Positions 11,701 to 24,500 of a DNA stretch of 64,000 nt are shown piece after piece. The position numbers and the translations under genes were made by a program. The first letter of the stretch is position 1. Every line of letters starts with the position of its first letter. Location: assembly GCA_025093985.1 (NCBI GenBank), contig JACAAK010000012.1:1922001-1986000 (forward strand), in the 5' to 3' direction. The DNA is from Calvatia gigantea (Eukaryota > Basidiomycota > Agaricomycetes > Agaricales > Lycoperdaceae). The notes below the pieces were generated by a model. It was not told the origin of the DNA. It saw only the letters and a list, made by a program, of their open reading frames with translations, and did no database searches.

Positions 11701-12501
11701 GGGTATCACCCTGAGGGCGACGGACAAACTGAACGGACTAACCAGACTCTCGAGCAATACCTCTGTGTCTACTGCAACTACCAGCAGGACAACTGGGCTG
11801 AGTTTGCCTATAACAACACTCCTAGTGCCACTACTGGTGTCTCCCCATTCTTCACTAATAAAGGCTATCATCCCAATATCACAGTCTACCCGGAATGCAA
11901 CTTGGCGTCCGCACATGCACATCAATTCGTCATCGACCTCAATGAACTCCACACAGTACTCAAATCTGAGATCAAGCAAGCTCAAGAATGGTATCAGTCA
12001 TCCGCTGATGCCTGCCAGACACCCACACCTAACTTCACAGTTGGGCAAAAGGTCTTTGTTAAGGTGCAGTTCTTCTGCACGACTCGACTGTCGAAGAAAC
12101 TCTCAGAAAAGTATTTGGGTCCTTATGAGATTATCACTCAACCCAGTTCTGTTTCTTATACTCTACACTTACCTGACTCAATGTGTGCCGTTCACCCAGT
12201 ATTCCACATTTCAATGCTTGAACCTGCCACACCTAACCCATTTGATGGCTGCTCTAACCCACCTCCTCCACCCATTGAGGTTGAAGGTGAGCCGGAGTAC
12301 GAAATCACCTGCATTGTTGACTCGAAGATTGACTGTCGACATGCCTGCAAGTTATTATACAAGGTCATTTGGTTGGGTTATGAGGATACTGAAGAAGAGT
12401 CTTCTTGGCTGCCTGCTACTGAATTAGAGCATGCAGCTGAACTTGTGGCAGATTTCCATACAGCTTATCCTGCTAAGCCTGGTCCCTTGCATTCTTTGTA
12501 A
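8762..12501 (+). pseudogene. pol of gypsy E: protease, RT, RNase H, integrase, chromodomain
   Basis: The protease shows ALVDSGSTHCF near 8,940 and VVLGYNWL at 9,155. RT carries KKKDGS at 9,785 and the catalytic YLDDILIYSD near 10,108. RNase H reads DKELLAIFKAF near 10,680. Integrase shows WNSISMDFIEKLP at 11,420, SDCGSEF at 11,619 and GYHPEGDGQTER at 11,701. The tail ends with VHPVFHISMLEPA and a chromodomain (12,298-12,440: YEITCIVDSKID, VIWLGYEDTEEESSWLPATEL). Lesions include TGA at 9,821, a TGA and TAG near 9,985-10,010, TGA at 10,871, TAG at 11,303 and a frameshift near 11,590. Most TGA stops replace Arg codons. Confidence 0.9.
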
Positions 12502-12774
12502 TACTTAATGGACTTATTTTCACTCTTATTCATGGACAGACTTTTTTTATTGGACATTCAACTTTATTAAACATCAAAATCATGAGGAGCAAGAAAAGCC
12601 ATGTTCACCCGCACACCCTCAATCCTCATGCTGGCCCCCTTCCACACCCTCTTCTGCACCATCTTCTTTTTCTCCACTCTCCTCCGCACTTTCTTCACTT
12701 CCTTTCTCTCCACTACTACCATTTCCCTTCTCTTCCTCATCCAAGTCCATCTGCTCACCCCCTTCTCACACTGG

Positions 12775-13781
12775 TCATGATGGCCCCTCACTCCGGTCCT
12801 CGATGTCGATGTTACCCACCTCATCCACATGCTGTCGGATATCCACACCAGGCAGCCATTCTGCAATCTGTCCTGGACGTTCAGTCCTTCCTGTGTGCAG
12901 AGGATACTGTTGACTCATCACCAGGCCAAGGGCACGGAACTCCTCTCCATTTGCAATGGTCTCCCTTAAGATTGCAGCCGAATTGCAGGTATCATGCTCT
13001 TGGTATCGGGACTTGTATGCCATCCACACATTCTGCTGACACAATAAAACGATGATTTCATTGAGGCATAGGGTGTTCTCTTCAAGTGTGGTCGTGAATT
13101 GGTCAAGATGTCATGCGAGGACGTGGGGATTTGAGACCTTGGCACTCTCACCCGGCAGCTCACACTTTCGCTTGCCCTTGACGCAAGTCACGCATTTGGT
13201 GGTAACCCAGCTAAGGACTTCTCAGCTTAATAATCAACAGGAAGAGGCCGCACTTACTTGGAGCGGGTCTGTCTGGGTTGACATATGATACCCATGTCAA
13301 TGCAGTATTTGCAGGGGTTGTCCCCACCTATGGGAACGTGCACCTGCAGCTGAACCTCATCCTCTTCCTCCTCATCCAATGACCCTGGCACATCATCCTT
13401 TTCATCCAAATCCTCCACCCTCGGCCGTTTCCTCAATTGGCTGGGACCCACTACTGGTTCCTCCTGGGCCTTCCCCTTCCTATGTCATCGTTCCTTCGTG
13501 TTCTCCTCCTCTTGCTCCTCCCTTTTCTTACATGCCGCCTCCTCAAGCTGCTTCTTCCACTCATCACGTTTCTTCACCTCCTCTCATTTCCTCTCCTCAT
13601 TGCACCTCTTCTTCTCCTCCTCTTCACACTTCTCCCTATCCACTTTTTCTTTGGCTTCAGCGGTGGTAAGGTCCACAATCAACCTGTGCTCATCCTCTTC
13701 CTCCTGCTCGCACTGAAGTCTGGCACATTCACATTTCTCCTCGAGTTTGGCTTGTAGTTGGGCAGCAGTCTTGGGAGGCAT
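12775..13781 (-). pseudogene. Antisense spliced gene inside gypsy E: coiled-coil, cysteine-cluster protein
   Basis: On the strand opposite gag-pol, between the pol stop and the 3' LTR, a gene starts MPPKTAAQLQAKLEEK. A Glu/Lys-rich coiled coil (about residues 8-100) is followed by an acidic stretch (SLDEEEEDEVQ) and two CX2CX6C clusters, CKYCIDMGIIC and CVTCVKGKRKC. A canonical intron separates the clusters at 13,257-13,211 (GTAAGT to CCTTAG, 47 bp). The exons (524 and 436 nt) sum to 320 codons in one frame. Three TGA stops, apparently from CGA, break it (about 13,584, 13,480 and 13,110). The paired clusters resemble fungal zinc-binuclear DNA-binding motifs. I infer nucleic-acid binding. The role in the element is unknown. 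Confidence 0.6.
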
Positions 13782-13918
13782 GGTGGCAGTAGGAGGTTAA
13801 GAGGCAAGCAAAGGAAAATTTTTCAAAAGTGCGGATCTTATGCCTGCATCAAATTTTTCAACTCCATTTCCCACGACACCTTCATGGCCTTGAGGGCTTG
13901 GCCCTAAGGGGGGAATAC

Positions 13919-14541
13919 TGTCACAACCCACATACGCGCTCATGCGCTTCACCTACTCTTACCCAGACTATACTTTATATTTTATTTACCATTCGCTCTC
14001 ACCTGCTCTCCCCCATCTCCCCTGCTCTCCATTCTTACTATTATGTCTGACATTAATTTCCAATTATCCTCCTTGTACATTTCTCCGGTCATCATACCTA
14101 CTCCCGTTTCCCTTGCAATCCCTTTTGCTGTTCATATCATTCCTATTTCACCTTATTCCTTTTAGCTAGTTGCATTCCTGGTGTTTTTATCTAGTGGCCA
14201 TACCTGGCCCGCACCTGAAGTCATAGTAGTTTCCTTTTGTAGAACCACACTTCCTCGCGTATATAAACTGTAGCTACTTCACCTGTAATCCTCAGTCTGA
14301 AATCTACTTAGCAATATGCTACTTCTATTCTACCTCTGTCTCTGTCTCTGTCTCTGTCTCTGACTCTGTCCTCATCCCTTATTCTGAAGTTAGGACCACT
14401 CGTTGGCAGGAGGGCGCAACACATACATTGAAGCCACAGTCCTCCCAAGTTCGCCTGCTTCGTCCATCTTCGTCCACATCCATGCATCATCCCTGGGCAT
14501 CTAGACTCCAGTCGTCTCACCCATGTGACCCATGCTTAATA
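13919..14541 (+). repeat. 3' LTR of gypsy E
   Basis: Second copy of the 623-bp LTR, same orientation, starting TGTCACAACC after the polypurine tract. It is followed directly by LTR sequence of element B. Confidence 0.9.
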
Positions 14542-14637
14542 AATAGGTGAAACAGATATTGGATATATCAGAATGTAGACAAGCATGGGGTGATCACAAA
14601 TAGATGAAAGTTCACAACAATACCCTCTGGTTAGGCT

Positions 14638-15633
14638 TCATGCCTCAGGAAGCTCATTGAAGTCTCCATTCACTACAGTGGCTGCAAGTGCTTTCTTGGT
14701 GGCGGCAATGAGGAATTTTCCATCGTTGGACCATGCTAAGAAGACAGGTGAGTGGCTTCATCCATCTTGTTGGATAGGGACTGGGACACCATTGAATGGG
14801 AAGTTGGTAGTGGTGGAACTGTCCCAGTAATTCTTGACTATCAAGTTCCAGTAGTGTCAGTCCTTTTCTTGTCCTGGTAGCACAGTGCAGAATCTTGTGG
14901 GCAGGAGAAAAACCAATATGAGTTGCGGTGGTATAATGGTCTTTATGAAGCGATGGAGGGCATTGACTTCTTCTTTCATAGAGACAGTAGTTTCTTTATC
15001 CATAGGGGTGTCAGTGTGGGGTGGTGGCATAGAGTTGACTGTGTCATGTAATTCAGAGAGGGTGATATGAATCCTGTCGACTAAAGTATTGATGTCGGGG
15101 TCCTCATTTGACTTGTCTCTTCCAAGCAGCTTCATGGCTATGTTGGTGAGCTCGAGAAATATGTTGGCGATGTCAAGGTGGTTGAAAACCTCAAGGCCTA
15201 GGTCGATTCAACTTTGGAGTCCCTGGACACAATCTTGTTTGCTAGGGGTGAGGGTGGATTGGTCTAATGCTCAGAAGATGGCAGAGATGTGTTAGTTGGT
15301 GGAGGAGGACACATTGGTGAATCCCACATACATGTCGGCGAAGGTGATACAGGCGGTGGTGAGGGTAATGTGTCGGTTCACCACTAGTTGTTTGTTCTGG
15401 GTGGTGATGTTTTCTATTTCACTGTTGGTTGCCTTATTGACATCCTTGAGTAGGACTTTGAGGAGGCCTTGTGCTGGGGATGGTGTTTTGGCAAGATTGA
15501 AGCAAGTTCCTTATGGAGCTGGTGCTCTGCTGTTGCCAGGTTCTGGGAATGGTAAGGATGAAATCCTGGTAGGGGTGGGGTGTACAAGGGAGTCGATAGC
15601 AATACAGTTGGGTTGAGAGGCAGGCATGTTCAT
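14638..15633 (-). pseudogene. B third ORF (post-pol), conserved unknown protein
   Basis: A 331-codon frame begins 18 nt after the pol stop and ends 18 nt before the LTR. It is broken by about five stops. No zinc knuckle is present. Middle: a helical stretch containing NIFLELTNIAMKLLG. Then TPMDKE, KEEVNALHRFIK, HYWNLIVKNYW and PVPIQQDG. The C-terminus reads WSNDGKFLIAATKKALAA and ends ELPEA. The same landmarks recur, diverged, on the plus strand at 35.2-35.76 kb, so this is a maintained family rather than a chance frame. The two copies differ at many codons but keep order, spacing and end, which suggests past selection. Function unknown. Confidence 0.65.
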
Positions 15634-15651
15634 TTAGTTTCTTAGCCTAGG

Positions 15652-18600
15652 TTATTTGTTCAATGCTTTTTTGTGTTTTCTGCCCCCTCTTTTATGGGTA
15701 TCCTCTGGATGCCTTTTTAGGTAGTCTTGTATGGCATCTTTCACATTCCCTAAGTTGGACTCTGCTGTCCACATATCTTCTTCATTGCTATATCCCTTCC
15801 AGTGGACTAGGAATTGATATCCCCTTCCCTGTTTTCTTTGTCCACAGATTTCTTCTACTTCATACTCTTCTTCATTGTTGATGATTACTGGGGCAGGTGT
15901 CAGTGGCTTTTTTTGACTTGGGAACTCGGCATGGTGTGCTGGTGTCAGGAGTTGTTCATTGAATACATTATGGATGGCCCATCCATCTGGTAGCGTTAGC
16001 CAGTATGCTGCTTCTCCTATCTTTTCCTTAATGAGGAAAGGTCCATACTGTTTTTGGCCTAGCTTCTTTGATGTCTGATTGGTATGGATGTTTGTGTTTT
16101 CCAGCCATACTGCATCACCTATTTGGTATATTTTGGTGTGGGTCTTGTTTTGGTTATATTGCTGTTTCATCTTTTCTTGGTACATGCATAGTGCTGATGA
16201 GGTGTTATCTCAGGCAGTCTGGAGTCCTTTCAGGAAATCTGTGGCCACTGGATTGTTTGTTGTTAATTTGTTTTTTCCTTTCCATGGGTTTCTTCTGTCA
16301 TTTAGGAAGAATGGCATTGCCTGTGTTCCTCCATGTTGTTTGTTGTTATACTAGAATTCTGCAATGGGGAGCCATTCTGCCCAGTTGTCTTGGTTGTAAT
16401 TGCAGTATAAGCAGATGTATGTTTCTACTTCTCTGTTGATGTATTCTGTTTGTCTGTCGGTTTGTGGGTGATATGCTGTTGATAGGTTCTGTTCTATGCC
16501 GAGTCCTTTGAATAGTTCTTTGGTGAATTCTGATGCGAACTGAGGTCCTCAGTCACTGAGTACTTTCCTCAGTAATCCATGTAGCTTCCATATTTCATCT
16601 CGATATATCTTCACAATATCTTTGGATGAAATGTCCATAGTAGTCACTGTGAGTCGTATCATTTTTGTAAAATGATCTACGATAACCAGTATTGTATCTT
16701 TTCCTTCTGACTCCAGTAGTGGCCCAATCATATTGATGCTAATTTCTTCCCAAGGTCCATTTGGGACTAGGAGGGGATGTAGTGGTGATTTGAGTGGTGT
16801 TGTCCTTGTCTTGTTTCTCTGGCAGGCTTGGCATCCTCAGATGTATCTTTTTACATCCTTTTGTATTGTTGGCCACCAGTAATCACAGCTAATTAGTTCC
16901 ATTATCCTGTGTTGGCCTAGGTGTTCTGTATCTGGGATATTGTGATACTGTGTTAGGATTTCTTCTCGTAGCTTTGGGTCGGGTGGGATGTATGTGCTGT
17001 TTTGTCTGTAGACTACTTTATAGTGTTCAACAAGTTGGGAATCCTGTTGTTTCAGTTTGGCCAGGACTGTTGTCTCTCATTGGGTTTGGCTTCAAATTTT
17101 CCCTAGGAGATCTGGCTGGATGAACAATTCTGCTCATAGGAGTATCGTGCTATCCACACTGTTGGTCTGTAGCCAGCTTTCCTGGATCATGGTGACTAGT
17201 TTATCTTCCTGCCCTTCTGGTTTTTGCTGGATTCAGGATAGTAGGTTGGCTTTTGTGTTCGTTTTCCCAGGCACATGTTGTAGTATGAAATCATAGTCCT
17301 GTAGTTGCAAATACCATTGTGCTTGTCATCCATTCAGTTTCTGTGGTTCCCTATAGTATTTCAGGTTTTCGTGATCAGTCCAGATTTCAAACTTTTCTTT
17401 GGTGTCAAGGAGGTAATGTCTCCATTCTTTCAAGGCATGAACAATCGTTAGTAGCTCTTTGTCATATATTTCATAGTTTCATTTGGCTGGTGATAATGTT
17501 TGTGAGGTAAAGGCAATGGGGTGCCATTTGTCTTCTTGCTGTTGTGACAGCATGCCTCCTAGTGCATAATCTGACACGTCGACTTCCACCCTGAATTGAC
17601 CTTGTCTTTGCAGTAGTGTCAGGACAGGTTCCTCAGTGATACATTTCTTGAGCTGGTTGAAGGCAGTCTGATGTTCTTCAGTCCATTCCCATGCCATTGC
17701 TCCTTTGAGTTTGTTCAGTGGTCCTGCAATTTTGCTAAAGTCCTTGATGAAGCATCAGTAATAGTTGGTGAAGCCCAGGAATCTTTCTACTCCTTTGGTA
17801 TTCTTTGGCTTGGGCCATTTCCATACTGATTTTACTTTTTCTTCTTCCATCTTGATTCACCCATGTCCCACTTTAACCCCTAGCATTGGAATCTCTTCTG
17901 CATCAAAGATGCATTTAGTCTGTTTGAAGCACAGGTTATATTGGGCAGCTTGCTCTAGGAACCATACTGTTCGTTCCCTCAGCTGTTCTTTGCTGTCACC
18001 TGGGATAGTGAAGTTGTCCATATAATTCACAATATCTCAATTCTGTAGTAGGTCTCGGAAGATGCTTGTCATCATTCTGGAGAAGGTTCCTGGCGAGTTA
18101 CTTAGGCCAAAATACATGACCATTGGTTCAAAAAGTCCTTTGTTGGTAAGGAAAGCTGCCTTCCATTCATCTCCTTCTTTAATCCTGACGTTGTTGTATC
18201 CCTAGATGATATCGAGTTTATTGAAGTATTTTGCTTTCCCGAGTTTGTCAATTACTTCACTGATTCTTGGTAGTGGCATTTTATCTTTGACTACTACATT
18301 GTTCAATTGCCTGTAGTCTTGAATTAGCCTCTTGGACCTGTCTTTCTTTGGAATAAAGAATGTTGGAACTGCATATGGGGATTTTGATGGTCATATTCAT
18401 CCTGATTCTAGGTTTTCTTTGATAAATGCCTTAAGTTCATCCTGTTCTTTGACCATCATGTTATATGTCCCTGTACTTATTTCCTTTGGGGCATCCTTGG
18501 TTAGGATTATCTTGTGGTCCCATTTGGTTCGTTCTGGGAGCTTGTCGAACATTGTCTTGTTGAATAAGTGTGTGAACGGTTGTATGTAGTCTGGTAAGTC

Positions 18601-19046
18601 TTCCAGTTTGGTCGGGTCTGGTTCATCTTCTTCTTCCCATAGATCCTCTGTAGTGGCCATGCTTCATATTTTTCCTGTAATAGGTATATTCTGATGGAGG
18701 AATTGACATCCTGGCAGGCATCAGGTGAATTGATTTGTCCATTTTCCCAATCCACTTCTGGGTTGTGTTTAACTAGCCAGTTGTGTCCTAAAAAGATTTC
18801 TGCCCTGTCCTGTAGTTGTACGACGGATGCCTTGATTTGTTCTTTGTGTCCTTGGATATCTATGTTGATCGTGGCCATCTCTGTCACCCTTCTGCCTTGG
18901 TTTGGTGTCCCATCCGCATTTAATACCAAAATTTGCTGTTCTAGTGTTCGAATGGGGAGTCCTTCTTTGTTTACTAATTTTTTGCTGATGCTGCTGGTCA
19001 TGCATCCCAAGTCCATGATTGTGTTGACTGTGATCTCCTTTTTCAT
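15652..19046 (-). pseudogene. pol of gypsy B
   Basis: The protease segment (DLGCMTSSI, then FLGHNWLVKHNPEVDW) is followed by a one-base deletion near 18,730 that shifts frame. RT follows from about 18,660, with its catalytic motif changed to NYMDNF (near 18,018). RNase H lies near 17,480. Integrase includes the VIVDHFTKMI block near 16,680. The chromodomain ends with QFLVHWKGYSNEEDMWTAESNL near 15,760. Stops include TAG at 18,202, where element A has Trp, a TGA near 17,478 and a TGA at the DRGPQ motif near 16,552. The missing second RT aspartate alone would abolish activity. Confidence 0.9.
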
Positions 19047-19159
19047 GGTTGTATTTTCCCTTTTAGGTTTAGTTCATGCTTTCTTCTCTGAGGAATTGTG
19101 TAGAATTTGTCTGATATCCTAGATACAAGTTTTTTGACTCTCAAGGTAGTGCCTACTCA

Positions 19160-20283
<1,124 letters not shown>

Positions 20284-20363
20284 ATACTAACTCCTGGGCT
20301 GTCTTTATTCAGGCCTGTTTCAGCCTACTCCTTTGCAAGGTAAGGTGGGGATGCTTAACCAAA

Positions 20364-20439
20364 TGTTACGACCTTAATCTGAGTAAACCTCAGGTTGCAA
20401 CTTAGGCTAAGACTTGAGGGCGAATAAGGGAGGGAGAAC
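20364..20439 (-). repeat. 5' LTR fragment of gypsy B
   Basis: It begins TGTTACGACC on the plus strand, which is the 3' end of the LTR in element orientation, and runs to AGAAC, where the copia element is inserted. It matches 33,820-33,895 in element C. The rest of this LTR is absent from the B locus. Confidence 0.75.
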
Positions 20440-20846
20440 TGTTAAGACGAGTATACTACGATAGCTACGCTAGTGGTGGAGGGGAGTCGTACTCACTGGC
20501 TTTGTTGAGATGTGCGTTATAGACTGTAGCTAGTGGATATCTTAGAGGAATACTGGGCAGAAGATAGACTGGATTGTCTAAAGAATATACGCATACTACA
20601 TAGATCTTATATATCTAATAGTTCTGGTCTGTGCACCATTCTACCTAATACAGGTGAGGTCTTATCTGCCAGTAGCATATACAGAGCATACTGCATACAT
20701 TGTTCTATTTAATAGACCATGACCAGCAACCTAGAGTGCGGTCTAGTACATTGTTCATTATCTCTCTTCAAGAGTGAAGTACTCAAGAATCCGTTTCAGC
20801 TATAATTAGACTAAACCAACGTAGTGGTATGGATCAAGATTCAACA
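20440..20846 (-). repeat. 3' LTR of the copia element
   Basis: 407 bp, TGTTAAGACG to GATTCAACA on the plus strand. The same sequence, lacking its first roughly 57 bp, forms the solo LTR at 33,896-34,961. Confidence 0.9.
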
Positions 20847-20861
20847 CTCCTCCTCACTTGA

Positions 20862-23800
20862 AGGAGGGAGATTAACGTTTCAACGATTGAGCGGTTTTAT
20901 CCCATGCTTCGATGTCGGAACTGAAAATCAGTCCTAATTCAGGGCAGAAGAGATTGATTTTGGTTATGCCAAGATTCTTGGTAAAGATATCGGCAGGATT
21001 GTCTTGTGAAGACACATCACCAATAACAATGATATCCTCCTCGACTAATTCTCACACATAGTGGTAATGAATATCCACGTGCTTCGATCGTTTTTCAACA
21101 ATGGGATTTTCAGTCCAAAATTTGGATCCATTGTTGTCACTGTAGAGAATAGGAGTTGGGTGCTCAATTTTGAGCTCCTCCAGAAGCTGTGACAGCCATT
21201 CACTTGTCGTGAAGCATCGGACAGTTCTTTATATTCCGCCTCAGTGGACGATAATGAAACCGTCTTTTGTCGCTGTGAAGTCCAGGTAACAGCACCGGAC
21301 ATAATCATACAAACGTTTCCCGATACAGATTGGCGGGTTTCTGTATCTTGAGCCCAATCCGAGTCGCTGAGACATTCCAACGTCACTGTCGGTTTCCCAG
21401 TATCGCCTTCATATTTCAATGCATAGTTCCTTGTCATAGACAAGTACTTTAGTACATGAATTCTGGCGCAATAGTGCTGGGGTGCGGGGTTAGCAGCATG
21501 TTGTGCCAGCTTAACTATGGCAAAGGCTATGTCGGGCCTAGTACCGATCATCAAGTACATTAAAGATCCAACCAATTGTTGGTACTTTAGACAGAAGGGG
21601 CTAGTCACAGTGTCCTTGTTCGTTATGAACTGGAAGCCAGCAGGTAATGGTGTTTTAGCCACAGCAGACTGTGGAACCTGGAAGCACTGCAAGATCTTAT
21701 CCAGGTATTTCACCTGTTGGATGAAGATTTGATGCTTGGAGCGATTCCTCGAGATTTTCATCCCAAGGAATTCTTCACAGGGACCATGGTCTCTGCATTC
21801 CCACTTTTTGGTGAACTTTCCCTTCAACTCATTGAGGAGGGGGGAGTTTTTCTTTCCCAAGAAATTCACATCATCAACATAAACAATGGCTATTACAAGC
21901 TCTTTCATTTTTGGATGTCTGTGAAAGTATACAGCGTAGTCAGATTTGCAGCGGGTAAATCCCAGCTCAATCATAGATTGATGCAATTCTTTCCACCACT
22001 GGCGACCGGCTTGTTTAAGGCCATAAATCGCTCGTCTAAGTCTCCATACTTTCCCTTCCTGCCCAGGAAGTCGAAACTCTTCGGGCTGTTCCATGTATAT
22101 CTCCTTATCCAGTTTGCCATATAAGTAGGCTGTTTTTACGTCAACGCTATGCATATCCCAATCATGGATTGCAGCGAGTGCAAAGCTTACATGTGCAGAC
22201 TCATAGCGGACAACTGGTGAGAAAAGCTCGTTATAATCGATGCCTTCCACTTGTGAGAAGCCCTTCACAACTAGGTGAGCTCGCAAGCGGCCATCTGACT
22301 TTTTGAGAAATACCCAACGGTTTTTAACTGTCCTTCTTCCTTTCGGAAGATCTACCAGTTCATAAACTCCTCGTTTCTTTAATGCTTCAAGTTCCTTGAT
22401 ACACGCAGCCATCCATTTTGCCTTGACAGGCTCAGGAAGCTTAAGCATGTCACAGAAAGTTTCAGGCTCTCCGTGTGTGGTATTGTGTACCATCTGTATC
22501 AAGAAATCGATCAGTTTTACTCCTCCCTCAGCGACAAGCCTTTCAATGTCCATATTATTTACATTATGAGATGTTGGATCATTGTTTTCAGGCATGGGTG
22601 GCAGTTCTGGACATGGAGGGAGCTGAAATGGAGGCATATCAAAGGGTTGTGGTGGATACCGCTCAGCACGAACTCTTTGCCTCACATATTCAGGATGGTT
22701 AGTCCTTGCTCTTTGCTCATGAATTACTTCATCTGGAGGGGCATTGGCGTGTACGCACTGCCTTTGCCTCTGCTGCTCTTGTCAGTGAGTCCGATCTATT
22801 TCTCTTTCAATCGAAATTGGATGCCTGTTCTCTCCATATGTATTACCCAGTCTAACAGGAGGCCTGCCCTGTTGTTCAGAACAACGCGGCTCTACCTGAT
22901 CAGAACCAACAGCGCGACGCTTGGGAACAGGAATTGGGAATTCCTCATTCTCGGTATCCCATACATCCCTGTCCACATGCCAATTATCATGTAAATCAGG
23001 CTCCTCCTCAATGGTTGTTCCACGTGAAGGTGGCGACTCAGGTGGGGGAACCTAAGGTGGCGTATTGCCAGGTGATGGCTGTCATGAACTAATGCTGTCT
23101 GGCGGAGTAGAATCTCGCCAGGGTAAAGGAGGTGTAGGCGGAGAATATTTCGGTTTAAATGGCAGAGAAACCGGAGGTAATGATACTGGTTGATCAGGTG
23201 AAGGTGGAACAATTCCAGTGTCATCTGAAGATGGTGGAATAGGTGGTCAATCCTCTAATCCTGGTCTAGGCAGATTTCTCTCTCCTCTGTGATTAGGCCG
23301 GTTACTGCTATCCGGCACTGAATTGGGGCATTTGGGGAAATATCCCTCATCGAATAAGGCATTTGGTGATATAAAAATCACGTTGCCTGTCATGTGCTGC
23401 ATAAAGATGTAGTTTTTGCTACCTTTATATCCAAGAAAGATCATAATCTCGGATTTTGCAGACAATTTGTTTGGGTGGATCTCATCAGGTAAATATATGT
23501 ACACGCTGCATCCAAACACACAAATATGGGACAAATCTGGTTTTTCCCTCAAATAACACTCAAAAGGTGTCTTCTACTGCAGACGCTGGACTGGCATACA
23601 ATTATATAAATGCACAGCTGTGTTCAATGCAAATTCCCACCATGAGTCAGGTAGACATGCCTGTAGCCTTATAGCTTGGGCTTTCTCATGTAGGGTGCGG
23701 TTCAGTCTCTCTGCTCTCCCATTTTGCTGATGCGCATAGGGGGCAGTGGTCTCGTGGGTGATTCCACACGCCGCAAGTCCTGCCAATAATTTCTCATTGA

Positions 23801-24205
23801 CATATTCTCCTCCATTATCGGTGCGAAGTCGTTTGACTCACATTCTGGAGAGGTTCTCTAATACACTGATCAGCTGAATAAGCTTCTCAGAAGCCTCAGA
23901 CTTCTTTCGAAGGAGGACTATGTGTGTGTGAGAAGAAAAGTCATCAAGGAATGTCATTGCCCATTTATATTTATGGTAGCTAATGACGGACAGTTCCAGC
24001 AAGTCTGAGTGACATAGCTCAAAGACTGCGGTGGCTCGCTTGGGGTTAATCGGAAAGGGGTTATTATGCATTTTCCCCTTGGCACAGCCGTCGCAAATGC
24101 CTTTCCGAGTAGATGGTGCGGGAATCGACACGATGCCCTCTACATGCTTTGGAAGCTTGGAGAGCATGCGATCCGAGGGGTGTCCCATTCAACGATGCCA
24201 ATCGA
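20862..24205 (-). pseudogene. Copia pol: integrase, RT, RNase H
   Basis: It begins in the GAG-pre-integrase zinc region (DWHR*MGHPSDRMLSKLP, then CDGCAKGKMHNNPF). Integrase continues with FLDDFSSHTHIVLLRKKSE, HETTAPYAHQQNGRAERLN and the FGCSVYIYLPDEIH region. A Pro/Ser-rich linker leads to a long open RT frame (22,685-21,045) with VKNRWVFLKKSDG, VDVKTAYLYGKL, AIVYVDDVNFLG, GSLMYLMIGTRPD and the RNase H signature SLSSTEAEYKELSDA. A frameshift near 21,200 displaces the C-terminus (DNPADIFTKNLG near 20,990). Stops, mostly TGA, interrupt the integrase part. The 5' part, including gag and protease, is lost. Confidence 0.88.
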
Positions 24206-24207
24206 TA

Positions 24208-24420
24208 CAGTAAGGGACAAAACCGTTCCAATGTTTTGAACTTTTCAGAAGATCAGCTCATAACTCAAGGACTACTGTGGCTGTGCACTTCCTAATTTAA
24301 TTGTAGATAGTCCAGTATCTTATCTAATCATATGCAAAGTATGATTATGTAATCCTTTGTTTTGGGGGAGTTATTAATTAATTAATATTTTAAGTACATT
24401 GGAACAGTTTTGTCCCTCTC
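24208..24420 (+). repeat. Left terminal inverted repeat of Tc1
   Basis: About 213 bp. Its outer end contains GGGACAAAACCGTTCCAATG. Its inner end contains the same motif inverted (CATTGGAACAGTTTTGTCCC), so each long repeat is itself bounded by an inverted pair. These are candidate transposase-binding sites. Confidence 0.85.
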
Positions 24421-24500
24421 AAATTCTGAGCACATGACTTCGTTTATTGCAATCAAATAAATACAAATAAAATCATGTGACCATGTAGGGTGATGTATAA

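Larger units (their letters stand above)
6544..14541 (+). mobile_element. Ty3/gypsy chromovirus E, full-length but decayed
   Basis: Two direct LTRs (6,544-7,167 and 13,919-14,541) enclose gag (7,326-8,765), pol (8,762-12,501) and an antisense gene (13,781-12,775). A polypurine stretch (AAGGGGGGAATAC) lies right before the 3' LTR. The shared LTR sequence ends in TTAATA rather than CA. The flanks are ACCACA on the left and AATAG on the right, so I see no target-site duplication. The left flank is element D and the right flank the LTR of B, so the locus was rearranged. Confidence 0.9.
20440..24205 (-). mobile_element. Ty1/copia element inserted in the LTR of gypsy B, 5'-truncated
   Basis: The complete 3' LTR (20,440-20,846) has TG...CA ends and TGTTGA/TTAACA termini. 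A purine-rich tract (AAGTGAGGAGGAG on the minus strand) abuts it inside. Pol follows in the order integrase then RT-RNase H, diagnostic of copia. The element stops at 24,205, where the Tc1 transposon begins, so gag and the 5' LTR are missing. The left flank AGAAC reappears as a target-site duplication around the solo LTR of the same family at 33,896-34,961. Confidence 0.9.

Noticed and set aside
12582..13055. Plus-strand His/Pro-rich frame after gypsy E pol
   Set aside because: It lies antisense to the spliced cysteine-cluster gene and has no motif. The minus strand explains the region better.
6545..14541. Target-site duplication for gypsy E
   Set aside because: The flanking bases do not match, and the flanks belong to different elements (D and B). 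I cannot claim a duplication.
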